A stretch of 38,364 bases of DNA from Sinomonas humi. Lineage in GTDB: Bacteria > Actinomycetota > Actinomycetes > Actinomycetales > Micrococcaceae. Numbering within the stretch: position 1 is the first letter of the stretch; every line of letters begins with the position of its first letter. The stretch covers positions 1 through 38,364 of the forward strand of contig NZ_JTDL01000101.1 in assembly GCF_000802235.1 (NCBI RefSeq), written 5' to 3'. A model generated the notes under the pieces. That model had not been told where the DNA came from and made no database searches. It saw only the letters and a program-made list of their open reading frames with translations. Made by a program: the position numbers and the translations under genes. Below, piece by piece: positions 25,211 through 33,010 of this stretch.

Positions 25211-26862
25211 TATTGGCCTCCCAAGCACGGGTTGGTGGGCGAGGGGCTGCTCGATGGATGCGTGGCCGAGGGCGACGGCGAGGGGTGGCCCGGGGGTATT
25301 GCCGTCGCAGACGCAGACGGCTTTGCCGAGGGCGTTGCCGACGCGGACGGTGTTGCCGAGGAGGGGGACCCCGAGGGCGAGTTGAAGCAGCTCTCGGGGT
25401 TGGTGCGAAGGTTGGCGACAATGTCCTGGGCCTCGGAAAGGCTCGTGGCCGGGACGCCTGCCTGGAGCCGCTGCTTCTGGAAGTCGGGCAGCGAGTTCAT
25501 GGTGATGTCCGTCGTCGTGTAGACCTTCGAGAGCGAGATGGGGCCGAGCGTCTGGGACACCCCGTTGAAGATCGCTACGTGGTTGTTGTACGCCCCGACG
25601 TAGTAGCGGGTCTGCGTCCATGCGTACCCCAGCCACAGGCCGAGCACGATCGCGACCGCTACGACCGCTGCCAGGATGAGCCTGACCCATCGGCGGAGCT
25701 GGCGCCGCATCGTGTCTGCCTCGGTCTCCGTGTCTTCGACCTCGACCTCGGGTTCGGCGCGGTGGGTGAGGAGCGCGGCGGCGCGACGGGCGGCCGTCCT
25801 GCTCGCAACGGAGGGGAGCGAGCCGCTTTCGGCGGCGGCGGCTGCTGCGCCGACAAGCTCGTGCGGGCGGCTGTCCAGCTCGCTCCGGAGTACTTCTGCT
25901 GAGAGGTGGGCGCCGAGGTTGGGATCCGTCGGGACTTCATGGCGGGCCGCCTCGTCCTCGCCGAGCTCGCCGTCCTCCCCGGAGGCCTCCTTGCCCGTGG
26001 GAGATTCCGCTCGTGAAGCGGATGTCACGGGCGTCCGCGCCGCGGCCGAGGCAGTGACCGTCGCGGCGGCAGCGGGCGCGGCGGGGGGCTTCTCGTCGTC
26101 GACGGCGCTCTCGTCGTCGTCCGCCTTGCCTGCCACAATGTCCGCCACTATTACGGTCACATTGTCCGGCGCCCCGGCCGCGAGGGTCAGCGCGATGAGC
26201 TTGTCGGCGCACTCTCCCGGATCCTCGATCTCGCGCACCGTCCGCTCGACAATGGGGTGCGGAACGTAATTGAGGCCGTCCGAGCACAGAAGCCAGCGTT
26301 CGCCCTCTTCGACGTCGAAGGAGGTCAGGTCCAGCTCGGGGCTCGCATCGACGTCGCCGAGGACGCGCATGAGGACGTTCTTGTGCGGATGGGTCTCGGC
26401 CTCCTCCGGGCGCAGGCGGCCTTCGTTGATGAGCCGTTGGACGAACGTGTGGTCCACGCTCATCTGCTCGAACTTGTTGCCCCGCATGCGGTAGGCACGG
26501 GAGTCGCCGATGTGCGCGAACGCGAGCTTGGTCCCGTTCAGGAGGATCGCGGTGACGGTCGTCCCCATGCCCGCGAGCTTGGGATTCGTCGCCACGAGTT
26601 CGGAGAGCAGCGAGTTCGCCGTCTGGATCTCGTCAGCGAGCACGGTGCCCGCTTCGCCGCTGTCCCCGTACCCACCGTGGTCGAGGTGGACCAGGTCGAG
26701 GACCGTGGACGCACTCGCAACGTCCCCGCCCGCATGGCCGCCCATCCCGTCGGCGACGACGGCAAGATGACGCCCGGCGTAGGCGGAGTCGTCGTTCTTG
26801 GCGCGCAGCCTGCCCACGTCGGAGCGGGCCGCGTACCGCAGGATCAGCTGGGTATCCGGCAA
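25210..26862 (-). CDS. pstP: PP2C-type Ser/Thr protein phosphatase PstP with extracellular Ser/Pro tail
   Basis: 550 residues. Catalytic PP2C domain about 1-245 with metal-binding motifs DGMGGHAGGD (from residue 38), GDSRAY, CSDGLN and APDNVTVI. A long acidic/Ala linker leads to a membrane helix (about 395-417), then an extracellular part ending in a Ser/Pro/Ala-rich low-complexity tail with 'SATPSASATPSAKPSASA' and a final Cys. It reverses PknA/PknB phosphorylation. The start codon appears to be TTG at 26862, two bases after the fhaB stop, since the conserved domain begins immediately and no ATG or GTG fits. The Ser/Pro tail parallels the Pro/Thr tails of PknA and PknB. Confidence 0.93.
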   Translation of the reverse strand: MPDTQLILRYAARSDVGRLRAKNDDSAYAGRHLAVVADGMGGHAGGDVASASTVLDLVHLDHGGYGDSGEAGTVLADEIQTANSLLSELVATNPKLAGMGTTVTAILLNGTKLAFAHIGDSRAYRMRGNKFEQMSVDHTFVQRLINEGRLRPEEAETHPHKNVLMRVLGDVDASPELDLTSFDVEEGERWLLCSDGLNYVPHPIVERTVREIEDPGECADKLIALTLAAGAPDNVTVIVADIVAGKADDDESAVDDEKPPAAPAAAATVTASAAARTPVTSASRAESPTGKEASGEDGELGEDEAARHEVPTDPNLGAHLSAEVLRSELDSRPHELVGAAAAAAESGSLPSVASRTAARRAAALLTHRAEPEVEVEDTETEADTMRRQLRRWVRLILAAVVAVAIVLGLWLGYAWTQTRYYVGAYNNHVAIFNGVSQTLGPISLSKVYTTTDITMNSLPDFQKQRLQAGVPATSLSEAQDIVANLRTNPESCFNSPSGSPSSATPSASATPSAKPSASATAIPPGHPSPSPSATHPSSSPSPTNPCLGGQ

Positions 26863-26864
26863 GG

Positions 26865-27338
26865 TCAGGGCCTCAGCTCGATCACGGTCTTCCCGATGCG
26901 GATCGGGACGTTGAGCTCGACGGGCTGGGCGCGGGTGAGCTGGCGGTCAGCGAGATAGGTGCCGTTCGTGGAGCCGAGGTCCTCGATGAACCAGCGGCTT
27001 CCCTGCGGGAACAGGCGAGCGTGGCGGCCGGAGGCGTAGTCGTCCTCGAGCACGAGCGTGGCCTCCTGGGCGCGGCCGAGCAGGATCGGGCTCTCCCCGA
27101 GCGCCATGCTCGCGCCAGCCAGCGGTCCCTCGACGACGACGAGCTCGCGTGCGTGCTGCCGTGGCGGGGGCTCGGCGAGGGCTGGGTTCCTGCGGACCTC
27201 ACGGGCGCTCGGCGCACCAGTCTTGTGACGACGCCCGACCAGGAGGTCCCGCCGCATCGCGCCGACGATGCTGAAGACGAGCACCCACATGAGCACGAGG
27301 AAGCCGAGACGGAGGACGGTGAGCGTCAGTTCGTTCAC
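26865..27338 (-). CDS. fhaB: membrane-anchored FHA domain protein FhaB (FipA)
   Basis: 157 residues. An N-terminal membrane helix (about 8-28) is followed by a basic linker and a C-terminal FHA domain with the phosphothreonine-binding residues in 'GRAQEATLVLEDDYASGRHARL' split as usual and 'DLGSTNGTYL'. FHA proteins of this operon bind phospho-Thr on PknA/PknB and link them to septal and wall machinery. GTG start overlapping the fhaA stop. Confidence 0.92.
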   Translation of the reverse strand: MNELTLTVLRLGFLVLMWVLVFSIVGAMRRDLLVGRRHKTGAPSAREVRRNPALAEPPPRQHARELVVVEGPLAGASMALGESPILLGRAQEATLVLEDDYASGRHARLFPQGSRWFIEDLGSTNGTYLADRQLTRAQPVELNVPIRIGKTVIELRP

Positions 27339-28135
27339 GCGGACCCTCCCAATGGGGCCGGCAGCATGCGGAAGACGATGCGGGTGCGGCCCATCGCGAT
27401 CGTCGCACCGTCCCGGAGCTCGACGGAACCGTTGACCCGCTCGCCGTTGACATAGCTTCCGTTGGTCGAACCGAGGTCGACGGCGTAGACGTGGCCTTGG
27501 CTCCGACGGATCTCGAGGTGCCGGCGGGAGACTCCCGTGTCGTCCACGACGACGTCCGCCTCAGATGAGCGGCCGAGGACGACCGAATCGGCGTTGAGCG
27601 AATATCGCTGACCGTCGATTTCGAGGACGGGGTGGAGGTGGAGCGGTTGCTGCATCGTCGCGCCCCCAGGGAAGGCGCCAGCCGGGAAGCGGTTCGGCGC
27701 CGACGGCACGCGAGGGGGCGCGGGGGGAACCGGACGGCGGGGGGCCGGCATGACCGGCGGCGCGGATCCCTTCTCCGAGCGCGCGGTGACCTCGAAGGCC
27801 CCAGGCTTGAGGTCGCCGTCGTGCTTGAACGAGAAGCGGACTGGCCCCTGAAGCGTGTAGCCCTGCGAACGGGCATGCTGGACGGCGACGTCGCAGAGCT
27901 CCTCGGCCAGCGGCTGGCCCCACTGCTGGACGCGGTCGAAATCGGTGTCGCCGAGGCGGGCCTCGAAGATGTTCGGTGCAAGGGTTCGGCCCTGCGAAAT
28001 GGCGATGGCCTGGTTGTCCATCACGCGCCGCAGGCGGCTCGCAATCTCGACAGGCTGGATCTGGGCGTTGCCTCGCGAGAAGACGCCGTGCACGGCCTTT
28101 TCAATGCCGAGCTCGAGGCGATCGAGCAGTCCCAT
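27335..28135 (-). CDS. fhaA: FhaA, DUF3662 plus FHA domain protein
   Basis: 266 residues. N-terminal DUF3662 domain (about 1-120, beginning MGLLDRLELGIEKAVHG) followed by a Pro-rich linker and a C-terminal FHA domain (about 170-260) with 'LGRSSEADVVVDDTGVSRRHLEI' and 'DLGSTNGSYVNGERV', all phosphopeptide-contact residues present. In mycobacteria FhaA binds phosphorylated MviN and regulates wall synthesis. An AGGAGG site precedes the ATG. First gene of the leftward seven-gene operon fhaA-fhaB-pstP-rodA-pbpA-pknA-pknB. The linker is shorter than that of M. tuberculosis FhaA. Confidence 0.93.
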   Translation of the reverse strand: MGLLDRLELGIEKAVHGVFSRGNAQIQPVEIASRLRRVMDNQAIAISQGRTLAPNIFEARLGDTDFDRVQQWGQPLAEELCDVAVQHARSQGYTLQGPVRFSFKHDGDLKPGAFEVTARSEKGSAPPVMPAPRRPVPPAPPRVPSAPNRFPAGAFPGGATMQQPLHLHPVLEIDGQRYSLNADSVVLGRSSEADVVVDDTGVSRRHLEIRRSQGHVYAVDLGSTNGSYVNGERVNGSVELRDGATIAMGRTRIVFRMLPAPLGGSA

Positions 28136-28303
28136 GGCCGTCCTCCTCTCTCGGCTCGCCGTCAGTCGGAGCGCGCGGCGAAGTGACGGTGGCGTAGGTG
28201 CCTCTGCGCTGCGCGTGCGTTCGATGCTTCTCCGATACTACTGGGCTGTTCTGCAAACTCCCGATTCGCGGCCTCCGGGGCGCCCTGCGGCACCCCCATC
28301 GAT

Positions 28304-28332
28304 TTCGTATCCGTCTTGGGCTCGGCTATGCT
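28304..28332 (+). promoter_or_regulatory. candidate promoter for tRNA-Leu
   Basis: TATGCT (28327-28332) with TTCGTA (28304-28309) 17 bases upstream. It would give a 5' leader of about 47 bases before the mature tRNA. The -35 is poor, so this is tentative. The rest of the 250-base gap between fhaA and the tRNA shows no other clear element. Confidence 0.3.
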
Positions 28333-28385
28333 TGAGCTCGCTGCTTTCGCGGGAGCGGGCCTTTACGGCCGTCCGCGGATTGTGA

Positions 28386-28468
28386 GCGCGAGTGGCGGAA
28401 CGGCAGACGCGCTGGCTTCAGGTGCCAGTGTCCGAAAGGGCGTGCGGGTTCAAATCCCGCCTCGCGCA
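28386..28468 (+). tRNA. tRNA-Leu (anticodon CAG)
   Basis: An 83-base cloverleaf. Acceptor arm GCGCGAG (28386-28392) pairs with CTCGCGC (28461-28467), discriminator A at 28468; CCA is not encoded. Anticodon arm CTGGC-TTCAGGT-GCCAG gives CAG at 28419-28421. A long variable arm (GTGTCCGAAAGGGCGT region) fits a class II leucine tRNA, and GGTTCAAATCC is the T arm. CTG is the major Leu codon at this GC content. Confidence 0.97.
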
Positions 28469-28473
28469 CAAAC

Positions 28474-28502
28474 GAACCCCCGGCCTTTGAGGCCGGGGGT
28501 TC
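28474..28502. terminator. bidirectional rho-independent terminator
   Basis: A perfect 12-bp stem, GAACCCCCGGCC (28474-28485) with GGCCGGGGGTTC (28491-28502), and a TTTGA loop. It is followed by TTTCGTT on the plus strand and by CGTTTG on the minus strand, so it can end both the tRNA and the leftward LMF gene, whose stop is six bases away. Confidence 0.92.
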
Positions 28503-28508
28503 TTTCGT

Positions 28509-30047
28509 TCACGCAGCCACGTCCCGCAGTTCGATCGGCCGGATGAGCACCCGGAGCGGCGTGATCTCCCAGCGCTCATGCGTCTCGCGGAACCGCTCCC
28601 GGCTCGAGAACTCGTAGAGGGCGTTGCGCACGCGGATCCATCGCGGACGCTCCCCATTGAACGGGTCGGCGCGGAGGAGGCGGAGGGTCGCCGGATCCGC
28701 CTCGAGGAGCTTGAACAGGAAGGCGTAGAACCACTCCTCGTGGACCGTGCGCAGCGGGAGGAACCACATGAGCCAGTCGAGGCGCAGATGGTACGGAGCC
28801 CACTGGCGGGGCAGCCTTTCGGCCTCCCCGGGCTTGCCCTTGAAGCGGTACTCGCGCCAATCGGCGTCGTCGGACGGGTCGTCGTCGAGCGTTCCTTCGA
28901 CCACGATCTCGACCCGCCGCTTGGTGACACTCCCGAAGGCGCCATAGGTATTGCCCAGCATCCAACGGTTGAAGGCAGCATTCATGAGTTGGCGGCGTGA
29001 GAAGAGGTTCTTGAGGGGCTGGTACCCGAGCACTGCCAGGAAGACCGCGGCGGCGAGCGAGACGAGGGCCCATATCCAGGAGAAGACGTCGCCCGGGTAG
29101 CCGGTGGGCTCGCCGAGACCGCCCGCGAAGAGGCCGCCGGACCACACGCCGCCGGAGCGGGAAGCTGCCACGGCCCAGGATTCCGACGAGTACTGCACCG
29201 GCATGAATGGGAAGACGGCGTTGACCACGCGGTCGCTCACGGCCGAGCACGCGAGCACGATCGCGGACCAGTTGAGCCACGCGAAGTTGCCCGAGAGGAT
29301 GAGCCAGAGCTGGGTCACGACGACGACGGCGGCAGCGATCGTCGCGAGGGGTTGCGGGGCGAACAGGAAGAACGGCACCACGAGCTGCGCGAAATGGTTC
29401 CCCACGACCTCGACCTTGTGCAGCGGCTTCGGCAGCAGATGGAACTGCCGGCTGAGCGGCCCGGGCATGGGCTGGGTCTCGTGGTGATAGTAGAGGGCAG
29501 TGAGGTCGCGCCACTCTTGGCCGCCCCGAATCTTGATCATCCCCGCACCGAACTCGAGGCGGAACGCGAGCCACGCCGTCACGAGCAGCATGGCCGTGGG
29601 CGGCGGGCTCTGGTCGGAACCGAGGAACGCGACCGTGAAGCCGGCCTCGAGCAGGAGCATCTCCCAGCCGAAGCCGTAGAACGTCTGGCCGACGTTCACG
29701 ATCGACATGTAGAGGGCCCACAGGACGAGGAACGCGATGAGCGGGATCCAGGGCGGGCCCAGCTGCGGGATTCCGAGGATGATTAGCCCCGAAATGACGA
29801 GGCCGCCCGCACACATCCAACGCAGGAGGCGGTCGGAGTATCCCCAGCGGAACAGCGTGGGGCGGCGGAGGCGGTGGAACGCGGAGCCGAAGTCCGGCAC
29901 CGGGAGAAGGCCATTTTCGCCCAGCAGGGCCGGGAACTGATTGAGGCTCGAGAGGAACGCGACGAAGTACAGGGCGGCGACGCCCCGCTGGAGCACAATC
30001 CTCGCCAGCTCATAGTCTGGCGCGCTGAACCAGAGCACCCAGTCCAT
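28509..30047 (-). CDS. lipase maturation factor family membrane protein (LMF1-like)
   Basis: 512 residues with 8 or more membrane helices in the N-terminal two thirds and a soluble C-terminal domain. The segments 'FGAGMIKIRGGQEWRDLTALYYHHETQPMPGPLS' region, 'HKVEVVGNHFAQLVVPFF' and the C-terminal 'APYHLRLDWLMWFLPL' are characteristic of the LMF1/DUF1222 family, whose animal members help fold lipases in the ER. The bacterial role is not established. The ATG at 30047 is preceded by TAGCGT six bases away (leaderless pattern). It diverges from the dienelactone hydrolase. Confidence 0.87.
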   Translation of the reverse strand: MDWVLWFSAPDYELARIVLQRGVAALYFVAFLSSLNQFPALLGENGLLPVPDFGSAFHRLRRPTLFRWGYSDRLLRWMCAGGLVISGLIILGIPQLGPPWIPLIAFLVLWALYMSIVNVGQTFYGFGWEMLLLEAGFTVAFLGSDQSPPPTAMLLVTAWLAFRLEFGAGMIKIRGGQEWRDLTALYYHHETQPMPGPLSRQFHLLPKPLHKVEVVGNHFAQLVVPFFLFAPQPLATIAAAVVVVTQLWLILSGNFAWLNWSAIVLACSAVSDRVVNAVFPFMPVQYSSESWAVAASRSGGVWSGGLFAGGLGEPTGYPGDVFSWIWALVSLAAAVFLAVLGYQPLKNLFSRRQLMNAAFNRWMLGNTYGAFGSVTKRRVEIVVEGTLDDDPSDDADWREYRFKGKPGEAERLPRQWAPYHLRLDWLMWFLPLRTVHEEWFYAFLFKLLEADPATLRLLRADPFNGERPRWIRVRNALYEFSSRERFRETHERWEITPLRVLIRPIELRDVAA

Positions 30048-30053
30048 ATACCC

Positions 30054-30059
30054 ACGCTA
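30054..30059 (-). promoter_or_regulatory. -10 element of the LMF gene (leaderless)
   Basis: On the minus strand TAGCGT is followed by GGGTAT (six bases) and the ATG at 30047. No ribosome site exists, so transcription probably starts at the A of the ATG. The divergent gene at 30105 uses the same hexamer and spacing. Confidence 0.5.
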
Positions 30060-30092
30060 CGCCGCGGGTACGCGCGCGGGCAGCATCGAAGC

Positions 30093-30098
30093 TAGCGT
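30093..30098 (+). promoter_or_regulatory. -10 element of the dienelactone hydrolase gene (leaderless)
   Basis: TAGCGT followed by six bases (GGTCGC) and the ATG at 30105, with no ribosome site. It is the same hexamer as the divergent LMF promoter 34 bases away. No clear -35. Confidence 0.5.
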
Positions 30099-30104
30099 GG
30101 TCGC

Positions 30105-30803
30105 ATGAACGAACAGAGGCCTTTCCAGAACGTCACGTTCCCCTCCGCTGGCCGAGAGGCCCACGGATACCTCGCTCGGCCCGAGTCGGGTTCGGGGCCG
30201 GGAGTCATCGTGATCCAGGAGTGGTGGGGGCTCGTGGACCACATTCGGGATGTCACCGACAGGCTCGCGGCCGAGGGCTTCGTGGCCCTTGCCCCAGACC
30301 TGTACGGCGGCCGGGTGGCGCACGACGGCGCCGAGGCCGCCCGCATCATGCGCGACCTCCCCGAAGAGGAAGGCGCCCGCCTTCTTGCCGGCGCCGTCGA
30401 CTATCTGCTCTCCCTTCCTGAGGTCACAAGCTCGACCGTCGGCGCGATCGGCTTCTGCATGGGCGGCGGTTTCGTCCTCCAGCTCGCCGCGCAGCAGGGC
30501 GAACGCGTGAGCGCGGCGGTGCCGTTCTATGGCGTCGGGCAGGGCGTCCCGAACGACTTCTCCGGGGTGCGCGCTGCCGTCCAGGGGCACTACGGCGAGC
30601 ACGACCGGGGCTACCCGGCCGCGGAGGCCCGGAAGCAGGCCGAGCAGATCCGGCGAGAGTCCGGGGCCGAGGTCGAGTTCTTCTTCTATGACGCAGGCCA
30701 CGCGTTCGCCAACGATTCCAACCCTCAGGGCAACTACCGTCCAGAGGCGGCGAAGCTCGCGTGGTCACGGGCGGTGCAGTTCCTCAAGGACAAGGTGCGC
30801 TGA
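30105..30803 (+). CDS. dienelactone hydrolase family protein
   Basis: 232 residues, alpha/beta hydrolase of the DLH family. The nucleophile is Cys118 in 'GFCMGG', with Asp167 in 'GEHDRG' and His199 in 'DAGHAF' completing the triad; Glu39 in 'IQEWWG' matches the conserved Glu that activates the Cys. DLH enzymes open dienelactones in chloro-aromatic breakdown, but most family members of this kind act on other esters. No aromatic-degradation genes are nearby. Its 3' end overlaps the convergent MFS gene by 39 bases. Confidence 0.9.
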   Translation: MNEQRPFQNVTFPSAGREAHGYLARPESGSGPGVIVIQEWWGLVDHIRDVTDRLAAEGFVALAPDLYGGRVAHDGAEAARIMRDLPEEEGARLLAGAVDYLLSLPEVTSSTVGAIGFCMGGGFVLQLAAQQGERVSAAVPFYGVGQGVPNDFSGVRAAVQGHYGEHDRGYPAAEARKQAEQIRRESGAEVEFFFYDAGHAFANDSNPQGNYRPEAAKLAWSRAVQFLKDKVR

Positions 30804-32327
30804 GGGCTCGCCGCCGCAGCGCAGCGCATGGCCGACGACGGCGGCCGCGGCCAGCATGAGCGCGGCGCCGATCGCTGCGGTCACCGCGACGCCTGAGTCG
30901 AACGCGTGGAAGGCCGAGGCCAGCAGCTCCGACGCCGGGCCGCTGGGAAGGAGGGGCGCGGCGTCGACCGCTCCGCCGAGCGTCTCGCGTGCGCGCCCCG
31001 CAGCCTCGGAGGTCAGACCTGGCGGGACGGTGACGTTGAGCCGGTACGCCGCCGCCAGCACGCTTCCCAGGATCGCCGTGCCGAGCACGGCTCCGAGCTC
31101 GTACGCGGTCTCGGAGATGGCTGACGCGGCGCCAGCCTTCGTGGGCGGGACGCTCGCGATGATCAGGTCATTCGAGAGGGTCTCGGCGAGGCCCACCCCG
31201 GCACCGACGATCGTGAAGCCCGTGAGCAGCGCAGGGAGGGACCCATCCCGCCCGAAGGCGAGAACCACCCCGTAGCCGAGGGCGTTGAGCAGCAGGCCCG
31301 CAACCATGACGGATCGCGCGGAGAACCTTGCCGCAAGGCGCACCGCCGCAAGCCCCGTCGCGATCGTCAGGGCCAGCCCCGGGAGCATGAGCAGCCCCGC
31401 GTGCAGAGGCGATTCTCCGGCGACGAGTTGGAGGTGCTGCGACAGGAAGAGCGTGAACCCCACGAGCGAGAAGATGCTCAGGAGGTTCGCGGCCAGGCCC
31501 GAGCTGAACGCTGGATTGCGGAACAGTTTGACGTCGAGCATCGGCTGCGGCTTCCGCAACTGCCGACGGACGAATGCCCAGCCAGCCCCAACGCCAGCGG
31601 CGAGGATGAGCGCTGCCGGGGTGCCGCCGTCGTGCGCGAGTTCCTTGATTCCGTAGACGACCGCGGTTGCCGCCCCCACGACCAGGAGGATGCTCGGCGG
31701 GTCGACGGGCGACGGCGCGGGGTCGCGCGAGTCGGGCACGAGCACCGGTGCGAGCACGAGAAGCGGGACGAGCGCGGGGACGGCGAGTAGGAACACAGAG
31801 CCCCACGCGAAGTGTTCGAGGAGCGCCCCGCCGACGAGCGGACCCAGGGCGGCACCGCCCGAATAGGTGGCGGCCCAGATGGCGATCGCGAGGCGCCGCT
31901 CGGCGTCGTCCGAAAAGATGTTGCGGATGAGCGAGAGAGTGGCAGGCATGATCATGGAGCCGAACACGCCGATGAGTGCTCGCGCACCGATGAGTTGGGC
32001 AGGGGTCGTTGCGAACGCCGCCAGCGCAGAGACGGCTGCGAAGCCGGTCGCGCCGATGAGGAGGATCCGCCGCCTGCCGATACGGTCGCCGATGCTGCCC
32101 ATGGGGACAAGGAGCCCGGCGAGGACGAGCGCGTAGACGTCCACGATCCAGAGAGCCTCGGTGCTGCTGGGCTGGAGCGCGAGGGAGATCGCGGGGAGCG
32201 CGAAGGCAAGGACAGTGTTGTCGACGGCGATGAGCAGCACCGGGAACATGAGTGCCGCAAGGGCGAGCCATCGCCGGGTCGATCCGGACGCGACGCGGGC
32301 GCGAGTGTGCGAAGCAGCCTGGAACAT
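30765..32327 (-). CDS. MFS multidrug exporter (DHA2, EmrB/QacA type)
   Basis: 520 residues with about 14 membrane helices. Helix 1 carries 'LLIAVDNTVLAFALPAI' (the DHA2 motif D1 with Asp), motif A 'GSIGDRIGRRRILL' follows helix 2, and motif C-like 'ALGPLVGGALLE' is in helix 5. These proteins export cationic dyes, quaternary amines and antibiotics with proton uptake. A GAAGAGAG site precedes the ATG. It is divergent from a TetR gene across a 76-base region with a large palindrome, the standard arrangement of a drug-inducible pump. Its substrate is unknown. Confidence 0.92.
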   Translation of the reverse strand: MFQAASHTRARVASGSTRRWLALAALMFPVLLIAVDNTVLAFALPAISLALQPSSTEALWIVDVYALVLAGLLVPMGSIGDRIGRRRILLIGATGFAAVSALAAFATTPAQLIGARALIGVFGSMIMPATLSLIRNIFSDDAERRLAIAIWAATYSGGAALGPLVGGALLEHFAWGSVFLLAVPALVPLLVLAPVLVPDSRDPAPSPVDPPSILLVVGAATAVVYGIKELAHDGGTPAALILAAGVGAGWAFVRRQLRKPQPMLDVKLFRNPAFSSGLAANLLSIFSLVGFTLFLSQHLQLVAGESPLHAGLLMLPGLALTIATGLAAVRLAARFSARSVMVAGLLLNALGYGVVLAFGRDGSLPALLTGFTIVGAGVGLAETLSNDLIIASVPPTKAGAASAISETAYELGAVLGTAILGSVLAAAYRLNVTVPPGLTSEAAGRARETLGGAVDAAPLLPSGPASELLASAFHAFDSGVAVTAAIGAALMLAAAAVVGHALRCGGEPSAHLVLEELHRP

Positions 32328-32349
32328 GGAGGTCTCTCTTCCGTAGTCG

Positions 32350-32385
32350 GTTGTAACTATACCGTCTGGACGGTTTAGTTACAAC
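32350..32385. promoter_or_regulatory. TetR operator with divergent promoters
   Basis: A 36-base inverted repeat with outer arms GTTGTAACTA / TAGTTACAAC and inner arms ACCGTC / GACGGT; 16 of 18 arm positions match. Minus strand: -35 TTGTAA (32379-32384), 17-base spacer, -10 TATAGT (32356-32361) for the exporter. Plus strand: the mirror set TTGTAA (32351-32356), 17 bases, TTTAGT (32374-32379). A TetR dimer pair bound here would cover both. Confidence 0.85.
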
Positions 32386-32391
32386 GCCACG

Positions 32392-32397
32392 TACAGT
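32392..32397 (+). promoter_or_regulatory. alternative -10 element of tetR (leaderless)
   Basis: TACAGT followed by six bases (GGCCTT) and the ATG at 32404. It is an alternative to the TTTAGT box inside the operator; the gene has no ribosome site, which favours a leaderless start. Confidence 0.4.
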
Positions 32398-32403
32398 GGC
32401 CTT

Positions 32404-32961
32404 ATGCCCAGACCGCCCAAGGCCCGCGAAGCCCTGCTCGCCGCCTACCGCGACCTGCTCGTCTCAGAGGGCGAGCGGGCGGCCACCATGGACGCCGTCG
32501 CGGCCCGCGCGGGAGTTTCGAAGGGCGGGCTCCTGTATCACTTCAAGAGCAAGGACGCTCTCGCCGAAGCGCTCCTCGCCGCCCTGCGGGAGGCAGCCGC
32601 GCTCGACCGGGAGCGCATGGCTGCTGACCCTGAGGGCCCGGCAAGGTACTTCGTCCGCACTTCGGTCAACTCGGGTACGGATATGGACGCGTTCTTCGTC
32701 GCCGCGGTGCGCCTTGCCCAGGCCGGCCACGAAAGTGCGCTCGCGGTGCTCGAGGAGATGGACGCGGCGTGGCTCGAGCTCATCCGCCGCGAGGTTCCCG
32801 ACCCGGCCGTCGCGACCGCCGTCATGCTCATGGGGGAGGGCCTGTACCACTATTCGTCGCTCGCGGGTACTTGGCCCGAGAAGACCTTCGGGACCTCGGT
32901 CGGGGAGCTGCTCGCCGTCGTCGACCGCTTGAGCGGAAGGGCCGCTGATTCCACTCCTTGA
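32404..32961 (+). CDS. TetR family transcriptional repressor
   Basis: 185 residues. N-terminal TetR DNA-binding domain (about 1-50) with the helix-turn-helix 'ATMDAVAARAGVSKGGLLYHFKSKDAL', then a ligand-binding helical domain. It is almost certainly the repressor of the divergent exporter, binding the palindrome at 32350-32385, with the pump's substrate as inducer. The C-terminal domain has a TetR_C-like 'AVMLMGEGLYHYSSL'. Its stop codon overlaps the -35 of the MerR gene. Confidence 0.93.
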   Translation: MPRPPKAREALLAAYRDLLVSEGERAATMDAVAARAGVSKGGLLYHFKSKDALAEALLAALREAAALDRERMAADPEGPARYFVRTSVNSGTDMDAFFVAAVRLAQAGHESALAVLEEMDAAWLELIRREVPDPAVATAVMLMGEGLYHYSSLAGTWPEKTFGTSVGELLAVVDRLSGRAADSTP

Positions 32962-32988
32962 CCTTGACGCGGCGTCAACTTCTACCCT
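32958..32988 (+). promoter_or_regulatory. MerR-type promoter with 19-base spacer
   Basis: -35 TTGACC (32958-32963), a 19-base spacer holding the perfect palindrome TTGACGCGGCGTCAA (32964-32978), and -10 TACCCT (32983-32988). A long 19-base spacer with a palindrome is the mark of promoters activated by MerR proteins, which twist the DNA. It lies directly before the MerR gene, so autoregulation is expected. Confidence 0.8.
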
Positions 32989-33010
32989 CGAAAAGGTAAG
33001 GGAGGGCTGC

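Noticed and set aside
24245-25522. A 425-codon plus-strand frame opposite rodA and the pstP tail
   Set aside because: Mirror of two well-supported genes, rich in Asp/Glu/Arg with no fold or motif.
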